This document shows positions 7,882 through 18,142 of a DNA stretch of 64,000 bases, piece by piece. The position numbers and the translations under genes are program-made. Origin of the DNA: Exiguobacterium algae (GTDB lineage: Bacteria; Bacillota; Bacilli; Exiguobacteriales; Exiguobacteriaceae); contig NZ_JACSKZ010000005.1 in the NCBI RefSeq assembly GCF_018617875.1, positions 117,812-181,811 of the forward strand. Direction: 5' to 3'. The notes under the pieces are model-generated. The model had not been told where the DNA came from, ran no database searches, and was given only the letters and a program-made list of their open reading frames with translations. The stretch's first letter is position 1; the number at the start of each line of letters is the position of its first letter.

Positions 7882-8982
7882 ATGTTAGATCAACAAACAA
7901 TCGAAATCGTCAAATCAACCGCTCCTGTGTTAAAAGAGCATGGGGTCACCATCACGAAACATTTTTATAAACGCATGTTTGAAAACAATCCTGAAGTTCG
8001 TCAATTCTTTAATCATACAAACCAAAAACGTGGACGTCAGCCGGAAGCCCTGGCGAATACCGTTTATGCGGCAGCGCTACATATCGACCGACTTGAAGCG
8101 ATTTTACCGGCCATTCAACCAGCTCTTCACAAACATAAGAGCTTAAACATTCGAGCGGAGCATTATCCGATTGTCGGAGCGAATCTACTTGGGGCAATTC
8201 AGGAGGTGCTCGGTGAAGCGGCCACTCCGGAAATCATCGATGCATGGGCGAAAGCATATGGTGTCATTGCAGACATCTTTATCTCATTAGAGGAAAAGCT
8301 CTACGATGAAGCACCATGGCTTGGTTTCAAATCATTTTCGATAGCGGAAATCATTGAAGAAACACCCGAGGTGAAACGGTTCCGTCTCGTGGCGAACGAT
8401 GGAGTAGTCGGTACGGCAGTGCCTGGGCAATATGTGTCGATCCAGGCACGCATCCCGGGAGAGGAAATCTTGCATCATCGTCAATATAGTGTTGTTGAAA
8501 CGACAGAAGATGGTTACTGGATCGCACCAAAAGCAGAAGGACTCGTGTCGAACTGGCTCCACAATCAAGTGATTGGCACCGAGATTCCCGTCAGTGCGCC
8601 AGCGGGAGAGTTCGTCTTAGAACAGACAACCCGGCCGCTTCTATTGATCGCGGGTGGCATCGGTATCACACCACTTTTCAATATGGCGAAGACAGCAGTG
8701 CGTCAAGGGCGTTCGGTCACACTTTTACATGCAGTGCGGAGTATGTCGCTCCGTCCACTTGGAGACGAACTCGATGAATTGGTGAACGAAGGACTTCAAT
8801 TGCGCACACATGTGGATGAAGTATCAGGATGCTTGAGCGAGAAGCAACTCGAAGAACTCGACTTCGAGGGACACGATGTATACACGTGTGGTCCGAATGC
8901 CATGATGGAAACAGTCGTGCGTGTCATTCCAAATGCACGTTACGAATTTTTCGGACCATCAGCAAACCTTGTGCAGGCATAA
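7882..8982 (+). CDS. hmp: Flavohemoglobin (nitric oxide dioxygenase)
   Basis: A 366-residue flavohemoglobin that converts NO and O2 to nitrate using NAD(P)H. The globin domain (about 1-137) has the proximal haem ligand H85 in HKHKSLNIRAEHYPIVGAN. The reductase follows with the FAD motif RQYSV and PGQYVSI, then the NAD-binding IAGGIGITPLFNM and YTCGPNAMM. It is about 30 residues shorter than typical Hmp (about 400), apparently from compact linkers and a short C-terminus; all key motifs remain. Divergent nsrR and a site near its -35 indicate induction by NO. Confidence 0.94.
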   Translation: MLDQQTIEIVKSTAPVLKEHGVTITKHFYKRMFENNPEVRQFFNHTNQKRGRQPEALANTVYAAALHIDRLEAILPAIQPALHKHKSLNIRAEHYPIVGANLLGAIQEVLGEAATPEIIDAWAKAYGVIADIFISLEEKLYDEAPWLGFKSFSIAEIIEETPEVKRFRLVANDGVVGTAVPGQYVSIQARIPGEEILHHRQYSVVETTEDGYWIAPKAEGLVSNWLHNQVIGTEIPVSAPAGEFVLEQTTRPLLLIAGGIGITPLFNMAKTAVRQGRSVTLLHAVRSMSLRPLGDELDELVNEGLQLRTHVDEVSGCLSEKQLEELDFEGHDVYTCGPNAMMETVVRVIPNARYEFFGPSANLVQA

Positions 8983-9001
8983 TCACAATTCGCAATCACT
9001 T

Positions 9002-9049
9002 AAAAAAGCCGTTCAGAAGGGAAGCCTCCCAAACTGAACGGCTTTTTTA
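9002..9049. terminator. Terminator after hmp
   Basis: AAAAAAGCCGTTCAG and CTGAACGGCTTTTTT form a 15-bp stem with a T-rich end. Confidence 0.88.
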
Positions 9050-9124
9050 TCAGACGAGGAGGAATGTATTCGCGAATTGACGAATAAGACCAGATTCGAT
9101 ATCAGGAAGAGAGAAGGGGAATAG

Positions 9125-9687
9125 ATGATTCACTTTTTAGGGACGGTCAGACTGGAGACCGAACGGTTACATCTTCGAAGGGTGAGAAGAGACGAGGCGC
9201 AAACGATCTTTCATCATTGGTTGAGTGACGAACGGGTCATGGATCATTTAATCAGGGGGGCGCATCAATCGATTTCAGAAACTGTGGACAGAGTGAATGA
9301 AGTGGTTGACTCTATGATTCATTGGAGTTTTGCTATTGGGGTATGGAATTGAAGTCCACGGGGGAATTGATTGAGGCCATTGATCTTTTTAATTTTGATT
9401 CCCTGACGGAGAATTGCGAGGTGGGGTATGCCATCGGCTTCAATTGGTGGAACAAAGGTTATGGGACCGAGGCGTTGGGAGCCGTGCTAGATTTTGGTTT
9501 TAAAAAGATGAACATCCATAAAATATCTGCAGCACATAATATTGATAATCCGGCATCGGGCATCATCGTGCGGAAAAACGGGATGGAGCAAGAAGGAATG
9601 GTGAGACATATGATTCGCAATGCCAAAAATCAGTATAAAGATTGCGCGATTTATGGTCTATTGCAGGAGGATTATGTAAAGGTATGA
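9125..9687 (+). pseudogene. GNAT acetyltransferase (RimJ/RimL-like), frameshifted
   Basis: Two overlapping frames together give one complete RimJ/L-type N-acetyltransferase. The first (9125-9352) carries MIHFLGTVRLETERLHLRRV and stops after SFAIGVWN. The second resumes with MELKSTGELIEAIDLF and contains the acetyl-CoA region GFNWWNKGYGTEALGAVLDF. Restoring one G in the GGGG run at 9338-9341 gives a continuous A-I-G-G-M-E-L-K, so a one-base deletion is the simplest explanation. It is either a real null mutation, a phase-variable G tract, or a sequencing error. A ribosome-binding site (AGAGAAGGGGAATAG) precedes the ATG. Confidence 0.8.
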
Positions 9688-9690
9688 ATT

Positions 9691-9733
9691 AAAAATGGCC
9701 CACATCCTGACAAACGGGATGCGGGCTGTTTTT
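9691..9733. terminator. Terminator between the GNAT pseudogene and the DUF350 operon
   Basis: GCCC-a-CATCC pairs with GGATG-c-GGGC. A-rich and T-rich flanks serve both strands. Confidence 0.7.
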
Positions 9734-10145
9734 AGTAGGTCAAACTCGCGGCGACGATGATGCCGACGACGATCGAAGCGGAGAAAAGACTGAAGCCGAT
9801 GGCCATGTTCCCGTTCTCTACTTCTTTCTCCAGATTGACGCCAGGGGTGAGGATGTATTCAAACACCCAAAAAGCAAGTACCTGGGCGATAATTCCGACG
9901 ATGCCCCAGATGAAGGCGTCAAGAAGATTGATGCTGTTCGCCCAGACGGTATAAATGACGATGGCCAGTCCGAGCGCCTTGCCCCAAAGCTTGAGCGCGA
10001 CGGGGAGATTGCCTTCTTTGATCAATTGGCGTTCTGAATACTTGGTCGTCAGTGCGAAAATGATGAGTCCGGCGAGTACAAGGCCGAATCCTGTCCCGAG
10101 ATGGGCGAGGAAACTCAAAATCGAATCGAGTGTGATGAGTGTCAT
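9732..10145 (-). CDS. DUF350 (YjfL-like) membrane protein
   Basis: A 137-residue integral membrane protein with four helices in two related pairs (HLGTGFGLVLAGLIIFALTT early, MAIGFSLFSASIVVGIIVAA late), the pattern of DUF350. It is the last gene of a four-gene operon, three bases after the ATP-grasp gene. In E. coli the homologue yjfL lies with yjfM and the ATP-grasp gene yjfC, so the association is conserved across phyla. Function unknown; a role at the cell envelope is inferred. Confidence 0.82.
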   Translation of the reverse strand: MTLITLDSILSFLAHLGTGFGLVLAGLIIFALTTKYSERQLIKEGNLPVALKLWGKALGLAIVIYTVWANSINLLDAFIWGIVGIIAQVLAFWVFEYILTPGVNLEKEVENGNMAIGFSLFSASIVVGIIVAASLTY

Positions 10146-10148
10146 GTT

Positions 10149-11372
10149 TTATGCTCCTTCGTGTGATGGTGTGCCGACGGCTAAGTAATACGAATGATTA
10201 TTGGTGATTTTGCTGCCGGCGCGGACGCCGAGTGCGGACGGACGACCGTTCAAACAAAAACAACCGACCATAACGTGCGTTTCCGTTAAGCCTTTCATCG
10301 TTTGGGTCATTCGTGTCGGCAATTCGATGAACTGTTGATAGACGGCGGTCTCTTCTGCGTACGTTTGTAACGCTTCTTTATGAAACGGTCGTCCGTCTTT
10401 TGTATAGAGAATGACCGAATCGCCCTCGCGTCCGAAGGCTGGTTTCTTGACGTAGTCGGCCTGTCCGAAAAATGGTGCCGCTTCTAAGTAAGTCGGTAAA
10501 AAATACGTATGAATGATGTCCCGCTCCGCTTCATCGAAAAACGTCTCTGTCTCATATAATTCCCAGATGAGCGCCTGAACCCCTTTGGACTGCATGAGAA
10601 ACGCAGAGAGGGGATTGAGGAGCGAGACGACTTTTTGTTGATTGAGTTCGAGGAGGCGAATGCCGATTCGATCCCCGTCAGGAGAGCGGTCGTCGACGAG
10701 ATGTTCAATTGGGTACGTCTGGCGGTATAAGATGTCAATTCGTTCGCCGGCCGGTGTGTACACGCCGTCCTGGTCAACGAGTAACAGGTGAAGCGGGACG
10801 AATTCGGACGGCAAGTCGAGCGTCTCCTGTAAGAAACGTGACGTCCATTTGTCCTCGATGTCATCGTCATGGGCGGTGAACACGATTTTCGGTGTGCCTT
10901 CCCGCTTCAGTCGTTGCCAGGCAGCCACGATCGCTTTTCGCAGCTCTTCTTTCAATTGTAGGACGGACTGTTTGTTCGGATCGTTCAATCCGAACGCATC
11001 GGTGACGTAACCGTTCACGTCAAACAATTCTTTGATGAACGTCGGCGTGTCTGCATTGAACTCCATCAATTTGAGTTGATCGTCTTTTACAATCCAATCA
11101 TAGCGACCGATGATGGTTTCTTGCGGAATGGCCTTGTCACGGATGAAAGGCAGACTCGCTTCGGGATAGCCGAGGAGCAGGAGCGTTTCATCCGGCAGGG
11201 TGCGCAGCAGCCGATTGGTTTTTCGAAAAATGGCATCGACGGCTCGGGTCGCCTCCCGAATCAAGGAAACATGTTCCGCCGTCATTTCGAAACAGTCGTA
11301 AAGCGCATACTCTTCATCGTTTAAATCGGGCCAAAAATAAGGGATTCGGCCATATAGCTCGTCGCGCGTCAT
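10149..11372 (-). CDS. Glutathionylspermidine-synthase-like ATP-grasp ligase (YjfC/YgiC family)
   Basis: A 407-residue protein matching the C-terminal synthetase domain of glutathionylspermidine synthase: GRYDWIVKDDQLKLMEFNAD (N-terminal), VFTAHDDDIEDKW, then the ATP-grasp core YVKKPAFGREGDSVIL and the end GSKITNNHSYYLAVG. The amidase half found in E. coli Gsp is absent, as in YjfC and YgiC, whose substrates are not established. ATP-dependent amide or peptide ligation is expected. It overlaps the upstream lipoprotein gene by ATGA, implying joint production. gshF and speE in the same window would supply glutathione and spermidine, but a link is only a hypothesis. Confidence 0.87.
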   Translation of the reverse strand: MTRDELYGRIPYFWPDLNDEEYALYDCFEMTAEHVSLIREATRAVDAIFRKTNRLLRTLPDETLLLLGYPEASLPFIRDKAIPQETIIGRYDWIVKDDQLKLMEFNADTPTFIKELFDVNGYVTDAFGLNDPNKQSVLQLKEELRKAIVAAWQRLKREGTPKIVFTAHDDDIEDKWTSRFLQETLDLPSEFVPLHLLLVDQDGVYTPAGERIDILYRQTYPIEHLVDDRSPDGDRIGIRLLELNQQKVVSLLNPLSAFLMQSKGVQALIWELYETETFFDEAERDIIHTYFLPTYLEAAPFFGQADYVKKPAFGREGDSVILYTKDGRPFHKEALQTYAEETAVYQQFIELPTRMTQTMKGLTETHVMVGCFCLNGRPSALGVRAGSKITNNHSYYLAVGTPSHEGA

Positions 11373-11725
11373 CCGCCGAATCCACCTTTGGAGCCGGAAC
11401 CGAGTCCTGACTTCGACGTGCCTGAATTGAAGCTGGCACCGGTCGCGCCGCCATTTGCTTTATAGGTTTTATAGGAAGATGAGTTCTTCAATGCACTCTT
11501 GGAACGGAATAAACTGCCGAGGAGAAAGTAGCTCCCGTAATGAGGGGAACGGTCATCATCACAATAATACGATTCGGTCACGTCGTCCCAGTCCCAATCA
11601 TCACATTCGTACCCGGTTGGCTCTTCCGGGAGAGACGCCTCTTCGTAGCCATCTCCACACGCGGCGAGCGATGTCGTCAAGACAGCAGCGGAAAGTCCGC
11701 TCAAAATTTTGTTGCTTCTTTTCAT
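11369..11725 (-). CDS. Lipoprotein with a Gly/Ser-rich tail (YgiB/YjfM-like)
   Basis: A 118-residue lipoprotein: basic start, hydrophobic segment and lipobox LAAC with the acylated Cys at 23. A very acidic stretch (ECDDWDWDDVTESYYCDDD) holds a Cys pair, and the C-terminus is a low-complexity Gly/Ser/Lys tail ending SGSKGGFGG. This resembles the YgiB/YjfM lipoproteins that accompany the ATP-grasp ligase elsewhere, though the match is by architecture. Its flexible tail could be a substrate for the neighbouring ligase (inference). ATGA overlaps couple it on both sides. Confidence 0.75.
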   Translation of the reverse strand: MKRSNKILSGLSAAVLTTSLAACGDGYEEASLPEEPTGYECDDWDWDDVTESYYCDDDRSPHYGSYFLLGSLFRSKSALKNSSSYKTYKANGGATGASFNSGTSKSGLGSGSKGGFGG

Positions 11726-12180
11726 GATTCTTCCTCCAATTCATACCCAGTCGGTGTGACGTAAAGGACATAAACCCCGCGGTCCTCGTCCGTCTCTGCC
11801 GAATCTCGTTCGTATTCCTTGCCCGCGACGTAAACGTATTGGCTCCCGAGCATCGCGAGGGCGTCAAGATGACGGTCTACATAATAGGCCTCGAGCAACG
11901 GATTGTCGAAGCGGTCGTCGAGCGTCCGGATCTCCACTTTGATTTCATCCGTCTCTTTTTTGTCGGCGGGTCCTTCTGTGTACCGGTCTACATAAATCAA
12001 AAAGTATTGGTCGCCCTCCAAGGCGGAAGAACGCTGTTTGTAGGTCATTCCGTCTTTGACGAAAAATTCACACTCGCGGCGAGCAAGCACTTCGTCGAGC
12101 CCGAGTGACGTATAGTGGTACAGTGGCTCGAAAGCCAGTTCATTTTTATAGAGACGATACTCTAGTACGATCGAATGCAT
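11722..12180 (-). CDS. Uncharacterised 152-residue protein, first gene of the ATP-grasp operon
   Basis: No family recognised. The protein is soluble, acidic and begins MHSIVLEYRLYKNELAFEPL; a central stretch (YFLIYVDRYTEGPADKKETD) and LDALAMLGSQYVYVAGKEYE look like a mixed alpha/beta domain with no signal peptide or membrane helix. AAGGAAGGA precedes the ATG. It overlaps the lipoprotein gene by four bases and its promoter lies in the 105-bp gap shared with the divergent K+ channel gene, so it probably acts with this membrane system. Confidence 0.7.
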   Translation of the reverse strand: MHSIVLEYRLYKNELAFEPLYHYTSLGLDEVLARRECEFFVKDGMTYKQRSSALEGDQYFLIYVDRYTEGPADKKETDEIKVEIRTLDDRFDNPLLEAYYVDRHLDALAMLGSQYVYVAGKEYERDSAETDEDRGVYVLYVTPTGYELEEES

Positions 12181-12285
12181 AGGTCAGTCCTTCCTTTTTC
12201 TATTTATACGGGAGAAATGTCACAATGGTTTCGTGAATCTTTTTTGGTATAGGTTTAGTATAGAAGAGAGAAGGAGGCGGAAACA

Positions 12286-13305
12286 GTGCAATTTGTATTT
12301 CGAATCTGGCGGGGGTTGTCCCAATTATCGTTTTTAAGTATCGGTTTGACATCCCTCGGGATTATTTTAATTGGAACATTCCTCGGGTACATAGTAGAAC
12401 CGGAGACGTTCGACTCGGTGTTTGATTCATTTTGGTGGACGATGACGACGCTCACGACGGTAGGGTATGGTGATTTTTACCCGACGACCGTGGCGGGACG
12501 ATGGCTCGGGATTTTCCTGTTCATGTTTGGGATCGGTGTCATCGGGACATTGATCGGGAGATTGGTAGAAGTCGGGTCTACGTATAAACGTTTAAAACGG
12601 GAGGGAAAGCTAGTGTATCGCGGAGAAGGGCATTACGTATATATCGGGTGGTCCCCGAAAACGAAAAAAGCAATCGACGAGGTGCTCATGCATGAGCCGA
12701 AGACGAAGATTGTCTTGATCGACCAGTTGAAAGAAGAGCCATACGTGCACGAAAACATCCATTTTGTGAGTGGCGATGCTTCGGATGAAGCGGTGTTGCT
12801 CCAGGCGAATATTTTAAAGGCGCGTCGCGTCGCCATTTTTGCGGATGCACGAATTACAGAGACGCTCCTCGCAGACGGGAAGTCATTACTGATTGCGTCT
12901 GCGGTCGAGGCGTTGGCGACGGAATACCAGATCGACTTGCATACAATCGTCGAGGTATGCGAGGAGCGGAACATCTCAAAGTTCAAGCATGTGGATGTCG
13001 ATGATTTTATTTTGGCGAATGACTCGGTGTCACTGTTGATGGCGAAAGCGACGCTCCAACCGGGGACGACCGCCATTTTCCGTCAGTTGCTCAGTAAAGA
13101 ATCCGGCGGGAACATTCATGCGCTGCATGCGAAGCCGGAATGGGCGAACGTGCGCCAGGCGAACGAGGCGTTGCTCAACCAAGGGGTGACGTTAATTGCG
13201 ATCAATGACCGGATGGACGTGGCGGCCATGTTGAATGAACCGGTCGCGCCGTCTGACATGCTTTATGTCGTCTGCCACGATGATGTGTTTGAACGTTTGT
13301 CTTAA
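12286..13305 (+). CDS. Two-TM potassium channel with RCK (TrkA-N) domain, YugO-like
   Basis: A 339-residue K+ channel. Two helices (about 17-37 and 73-93) flank the pore helix and selectivity filter TTVGYGD (57-63). The C-terminal half is a TrkA-N/RCK Rossmann domain (HYVYIGWSPKTKKAIDEVL; FVSGDASDEAVLLQANI) that would gate the channel through nucleotide or ion binding. The GTG start at 12286 is placed by AAGGAGGCGG. B. subtilis YugO, involved in biofilm electrical signalling, has the same layout. Divergence from the DUF350/ATP-grasp operon is a recurrent neighbourhood for these families. Confidence 0.9.
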   Translation: MQFVFRIWRGLSQLSFLSIGLTSLGIILIGTFLGYIVEPETFDSVFDSFWWTMTTLTTVGYGDFYPTTVAGRWLGIFLFMFGIGVIGTLIGRLVEVGSTYKRLKREGKLVYRGEGHYVYIGWSPKTKKAIDEVLMHEPKTKIVLIDQLKEEPYVHENIHFVSGDASDEAVLLQANILKARRVAIFADARITETLLADGKSLLIASAVEALATEYQIDLHTIVEVCEERNISKFKHVDVDDFILANDSVSLLMAKATLQPGTTAIFRQLLSKESGGNIHALHAKPEWANVRQANEALLNQGVTLIAINDRMDVAAMLNEPVAPSDMLYVVCHDDVFERLS

Positions 13306-13320
13306 AGAAAGGATGATTTT

Positions 13321-14448
13321 ATGCATAACGGTACGTTTATCCGGAAGATGACGCGGATGCAAAATGTGCAGCGCTGGGATGAGTATGCACCGCATTACCA
13401 CGATAATGCAGCCAGTCACAGTTTCCGTGTCGCCGTGTTCAGTCTCATGGCCGCTTTTTATGAAATGAACGAAGGACATGAAATGAATTTATTAGATGTG
13501 CTCGGAAAAGCGATTTTCCATGACATGAATGAAGTACAGACCGGACCGATCATGCACCGGACGAAAAAAGAACCGACACTCATCGGGCATATCGAACGGA
13601 TGGAGCGGTCGGCAAGCCTCGGTCTCGTAGAGCTGTTATCGCAGTCGCTCCGCCCTCACTTTCATCGTTTTCTCGTCGAAGCAGAAGATGACTCGCTTGA
13701 AGGCCGGTTGGTCGACGGTATCGATTCGTTCGACGCGATGTTGTTCGTCCGTCGGGAAGTGGCACACGGATCGCCACACTTCGATGAGAAATTTGAAGAG
13801 ATGAAAGCATCATTGAGGGAGCATCCGGTAAACTCGGTGAGATGGCTCTTCGAGCAAGTCGAGACCGGGACGGGGGTTGCTGCGTTCATTGAGAACGTCA
13901 TGCGCATGGACAGTGTCCGGCGTTGGAAGGGACGCTTCAACACGATTGATGACAACGATGCGATCCATGGTTTTCGTGCCGCTGCCCTCGGAATGTTCAG
14001 CGGACTGTTGGAACAGGAAAAATACGGCGTCAAAGTGGACGTGGTCGAACTGGTCGCGCGTCTCCTTTGTCACGACCTCGTCGAAGGCGTGACAGGGGAC
14101 GTACTCGGGCCGGTAAAACATTCGACAGCAGAGACCGGGTCGGCGTTTGAGGCCTATGAAAAAGCAGAGAGTGAAAACTTGCTGGCCTTTCTCCCGTCCT
14201 ATATGCAACCGGCATTCCGCCGTTACATGGTCGAATCAAAAGATGACACGTATGAAGGGATGCTCGTCGACATGATGGACAAGCTCGATGCGTTGATCAA
14301 GATGAATATGGAACGGAAAATGAATGGGGCGGAGTATGAGGTGACCTACCGTGAACAGCTGCGTAAAGTGCAGATGCGTTACGAGAACCCGAGCATGATT
14401 TTCTTCCTCGCTTATATTTTGCACGATTTGGATTATGTGACGAGTTGA
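13321..14448 (+). CDS. Tandem HD-domain phosphohydrolase (two YfbR-like HD domains)
   Basis: A 375-residue protein made of two copies of a YfbR-like HD domain. Copy one has IRKMTRMQNVQRWDEY, SHSFRVAVFSLMAAF (H33) and FHDMNEVQTG (H67-D68). Copy two repeats it as IENVMRMDSVRRWKGR, IHGFRAAALGMFSGL (H216) and CHDLVEGVTGD (H251-D252). YfbR enzymes are metal-dependent 5'-nucleotidases; both copies keep the H...HD ligands, so both could bind metal. The fusion replaces the usual dimer. It follows the K+ channel by 15 bp with an AAAGAAAGGA site and is probably co-transcribed. The substrate is not evident. Confidence 0.85.
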   Translation: MHNGTFIRKMTRMQNVQRWDEYAPHYHDNAASHSFRVAVFSLMAAFYEMNEGHEMNLLDVLGKAIFHDMNEVQTGPIMHRTKKEPTLIGHIERMERSASLGLVELLSQSLRPHFHRFLVEAEDDSLEGRLVDGIDSFDAMLFVRREVAHGSPHFDEKFEEMKASLREHPVNSVRWLFEQVETGTGVAAFIENVMRMDSVRRWKGRFNTIDDNDAIHGFRAAALGMFSGLLEQEKYGVKVDVVELVARLLCHDLVEGVTGDVLGPVKHSTAETGSAFEAYEKAESENLLAFLPSYMQPAFRRYMVESKDDTYEGMLVDMMDKLDALIKMNMERKMNGAEYEVTYREQLRKVQMRYENPSMIFFLAYILHDLDYVTS

Positions 14449-14485
14449 AACAAACGGATGGCCATGGTCATCCGTTTTTGTTTTG
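14448..14485 (+). terminator. Terminator after the K+ channel-HD operon
   Basis: AAACAAACGGATG pairs with CATCCGTTTTTGTTT (minor mismatches) around GCCATGGT, followed by T-rich sequence. Confidence 0.78.
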
Positions 14486-14580
14486 GTCTACTGAACTATT
14501 TTTCATCGTTGAGCTAGTCGAGGAGAACCATTTTTCCATATGAGTCTAGGCAACGAATACAGAATGCGTCACAATAATTA

Positions 14581-14596
14581 ATGCAAGCGCTTTCAT
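14581..14596 (+). promoter_or_regulatory. cre box (CcpA site) upstream of the alpha-amylase
   Basis: ATGCAAGCGCTTTCAT matches the WTGNAANCGNWNNCW catabolite-responsive element fully and lies 25 bp upstream of the amylase start, so glucose repression by CcpA is expected. No convincing -35/-10 pair could be fixed in the 172-bp gap. Confidence 0.85.
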
Positions 14597-14608
14597 TATA
14601 TTTTATAG

Positions 14609-16165
<1,557 letters not shown>

Positions 16166-16176
16166 GTAAACAAAAG

Positions 16177-16206
16177 CACGTCCCGACACCAAGCGGGACG
16201 TGTTTT
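16177..16206. terminator. Bidirectional terminator between amyS and lipM
   Basis: CACGTCCCG and CGGGACGTG form a 9-bp stem with flanking AAAAG and TTTTC, ending both convergent genes. Confidence 0.82.
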
Positions 16207-17036
16207 CATCGTTTCCAGACCCATTCGTCGCTCTCATACTTTTCGACGAGCCGGTCGATTTCTTTTTGCTGCTCGTCTGTGAAGACGAGTGGTTCGAACG
16301 TCAACTCGAATGCGTCACGGAATCCTTGCTCGAAAGCGGCTGCGACTTCGTCAAAGGCCACGTAGCGGTCCAATGTCTCGTTCAAAGCCACGGCTTTTTC
16401 ACTAAAACGGATTTTGGCGTCTGCTTTTTCCGCATCTTCCATCGCGAAACAGTCAAACAACACGTCGTCATCGATGGAGAGGGGGATGGAGCCATGTTGA
16501 AGGACTGCGCCCTGATGCCTCACTTGAGCGCTGCCGGCAATCTTTTTGCCATCGACCGCGAGTTCATAGTAAGAGGCGGCGTCAAAGCAGACGGCGGACT
16601 TCGGTTTACGGAGTGCTTCCCGATCTTCTTCGGTGAGCGGTACCGAGAATTCGGCCGGGACGCCGAGCGCGTGATAACCGCGTCGGACGCCCTCGGTCAA
16701 CAGGCGGTAGCTCTCAATCACGTTCGAGGGCAGTGACGGCGTCGATTCAGGAAGGATGACACTATACGTCAATTCGTCTGCGTGCAACACGGCCCGTCCT
16801 CCCGTCAAGCGACGGACGACCGGTATTCCGTTTGCAGTGAGTGCTTCCCGGTCCAAGTCACGTGTCGCGCGCTGGAAACGTCCGACACTGATGGCGTGCG
16901 GCGTCCAGGAATAAAAGCGAAGCGTCGGTTTTAAAGTACCTTCTGCGACCCAGCCGGCAATCGCTTCGTCAATCGCCATGTTCTCCGCCGGGGACTTTGA
17001 TTCGGTTGTGAGTAAGTGCCATGTCGTTCCAGTCAT
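16206..17036 (-). CDS. lipM: Octanoyltransferase LipM
   Basis: A 276-residue enzyme of the LplA/BirA fold that moves octanoate from acyl carrier protein to GcvH in lipoate synthesis. Signatures are VVRRLTGGRAVLHADELTYS and VDGKKIAGSAQVRHQGAVLQ. The acyl-thioester Cys expected at position 150 in LipM is present at residue 150 (KSAVCFDAASYYEL), which separates it from LplA ligases. It follows lipA by 17 bp on the same strand, so lipA-lipM form an operon. Confidence 0.9.
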   Translation of the reverse strand: MTGTTWHLLTTESKSPAENMAIDEAIAGWVAEGTLKPTLRFYSWTPHAISVGRFQRATRDLDREALTANGIPVVRRLTGGRAVLHADELTYSVILPESTPSLPSNVIESYRLLTEGVRRGYHALGVPAEFSVPLTEEDREALRKPKSAVCFDAASYYELAVDGKKIAGSAQVRHQGAVLQHGSIPLSIDDDVLFDCFAMEDAEKADAKIRFSEKAVALNETLDRYVAFDEVAAAFEQGFRDAFELTFEPLVFTDEQQKEIDRLVEKYESDEWVWKR

Positions 17037-17053
17037 TGTCTCTCTTCTTTCTT

Positions 17054-17950
17054 TTAATCGATTGGCAGCATCGTATGACGACGCGCCTTGTGTACTTGTT
17101 CATCCGCATGATACGACGAACGAACGAGTGGTCCGGCCTCACAGTGTGAGAACCCTTTTGAAAGCGCGATTTCTTTCAATTCGGCGAACTCGTCCGGGTG
17201 ATAGTAACGTTCAACGTCAAGGTGCTTTTTCGTCGGTTGCAGGTATTGGCCGAGCGTCAAGATGTCGACGTTGTGCGCCCGTAAGTCATCCATCGCCTCG
17301 ATCAACTCTTCTTTTGTTTCCCCAAGTCCGACCATGATGGACGACTTCGTCGGGATGTCCGGGTTCAACTCTTTCGAGCGTTTCAAAAATTCAAGGGTAC
17401 GGTCATACGTCGCTTTGGCACGGACTCTCGGTGTCAGGCGGCGAACGGTCTCCAAGTTGTGGTTCATAATATCAGGACCTGCATCAATCAACGTCTGTAA
17501 GGCAGAAAAATCGCCCATCATGTCCGACGGCAAGACTTCGATCGAGGTCTCAGGATTCATGGCACGTACAGCGCGTACTGTTTCAGCGAATACGGTTGCC
17601 CCGTAATCGTTCAAGTCGTCACGTGCGACCGCCGTGATGACGACGTGCTTCAAGTTCATCAGTTTGACCGATTCGGCCACGCGTTTTGGTTCTTCCCAGT
17701 CCAACTCGTTCGGTTTACCGGTCGTGACCGCACAAAAACGGCAGGCACGCGTACAAATACTTCCTAAAATCATGAAGGTTGCCGTCCGGCGTACCGCCCA
17801 GCACTCATGAATATTTGGACACTTCGCCTCTTCACATACGGTATGTAAATTTTTCTCCCGCATCATGTTTTTGAGACCTGTGTAAGTTTCGTTCGTATTG
17901 AGTTTGATTTTTAACCATTCTGGCTTTCGCTTGAGTTCTCCTCTTGCCAA
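17054..17950 (-). CDS. lipA: Lipoyl synthase (radical SAM)
   Basis: A 298-residue radical-SAM enzyme that inserts two sulfurs into octanoyl-protein. Both cluster motifs are present: [12 protein letters not shown] (auxiliary 4Fe-4S) and CTRACRFC (SAM cluster), with the C-terminal [13 protein letters not shown]. The frame runs back to an ATG at 18001, but a TTG at 17950 with AAAGGGGG eight bases upstream gives exactly the 298 residues of B. subtilis LipA and begins [16 protein letters not shown] after the first residue. Confidence 0.95.
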   Translation of the reverse strand: MARGELKRKPEWLKIKLNTNETYTGLKNMMREKNLHTVCEEAKCPNIHECWAVRRTATFMILGSICTRACRFCAVTTGKPNELDWEEPKRVAESVKLMNLKHVVITAVARDDLNDYGATVFAETVRAVRAMNPETSIEVLPSDMMGDFSALQTLIDAGPDIMNHNLETVRRLTPRVRAKATYDRTLEFLKRSKELNPDIPTKSSIMVGLGETKEELIEAMDDLRAHNVDILTLGQYLQPTKKHLDVERYYHPDEFAELKEIALSKGFSHCEAGPLVRSSYHADEQVHKARRHTMLPID

Positions 17951-18107
17951 GATGATTACCCCCTTTTTGAAAGTTAACCTGTATCGAATTGAGTTTACCA
18001 AAAATGAAGGGAAAAACGAACCACCAATTTTTTATTTCTCTACTACGTAAAAGTGTGTAACAATTCAGAAATATTATTTCAAAATGGTTACGCTTTCACT
18101 CGAGTCA

Positions 18108-18136
18108 TTGTTTCCCGAAAATGGAGTTGCTATACT
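18108..18136 (+). promoter_or_regulatory. Promoter for the candidate small RNA
   Basis: TTGTTT (18108-18113), 17 bp, TATACT (18131-18136). A sequence two mismatches from the cre consensus (TGGTTACGCTTTCA, 18085-18098) lies just upstream of the -35. Confidence 0.5.
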
Positions 18137-18142
18137 GTTGTT

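Noticed and set aside
17951..18001. Longer lipA start at the ATG at 18001
   Set aside because: The TTG at 17950 gives the exact 298-residue family length and has a strong ribosome-binding site; the extension is unlike lipoyl synthases.
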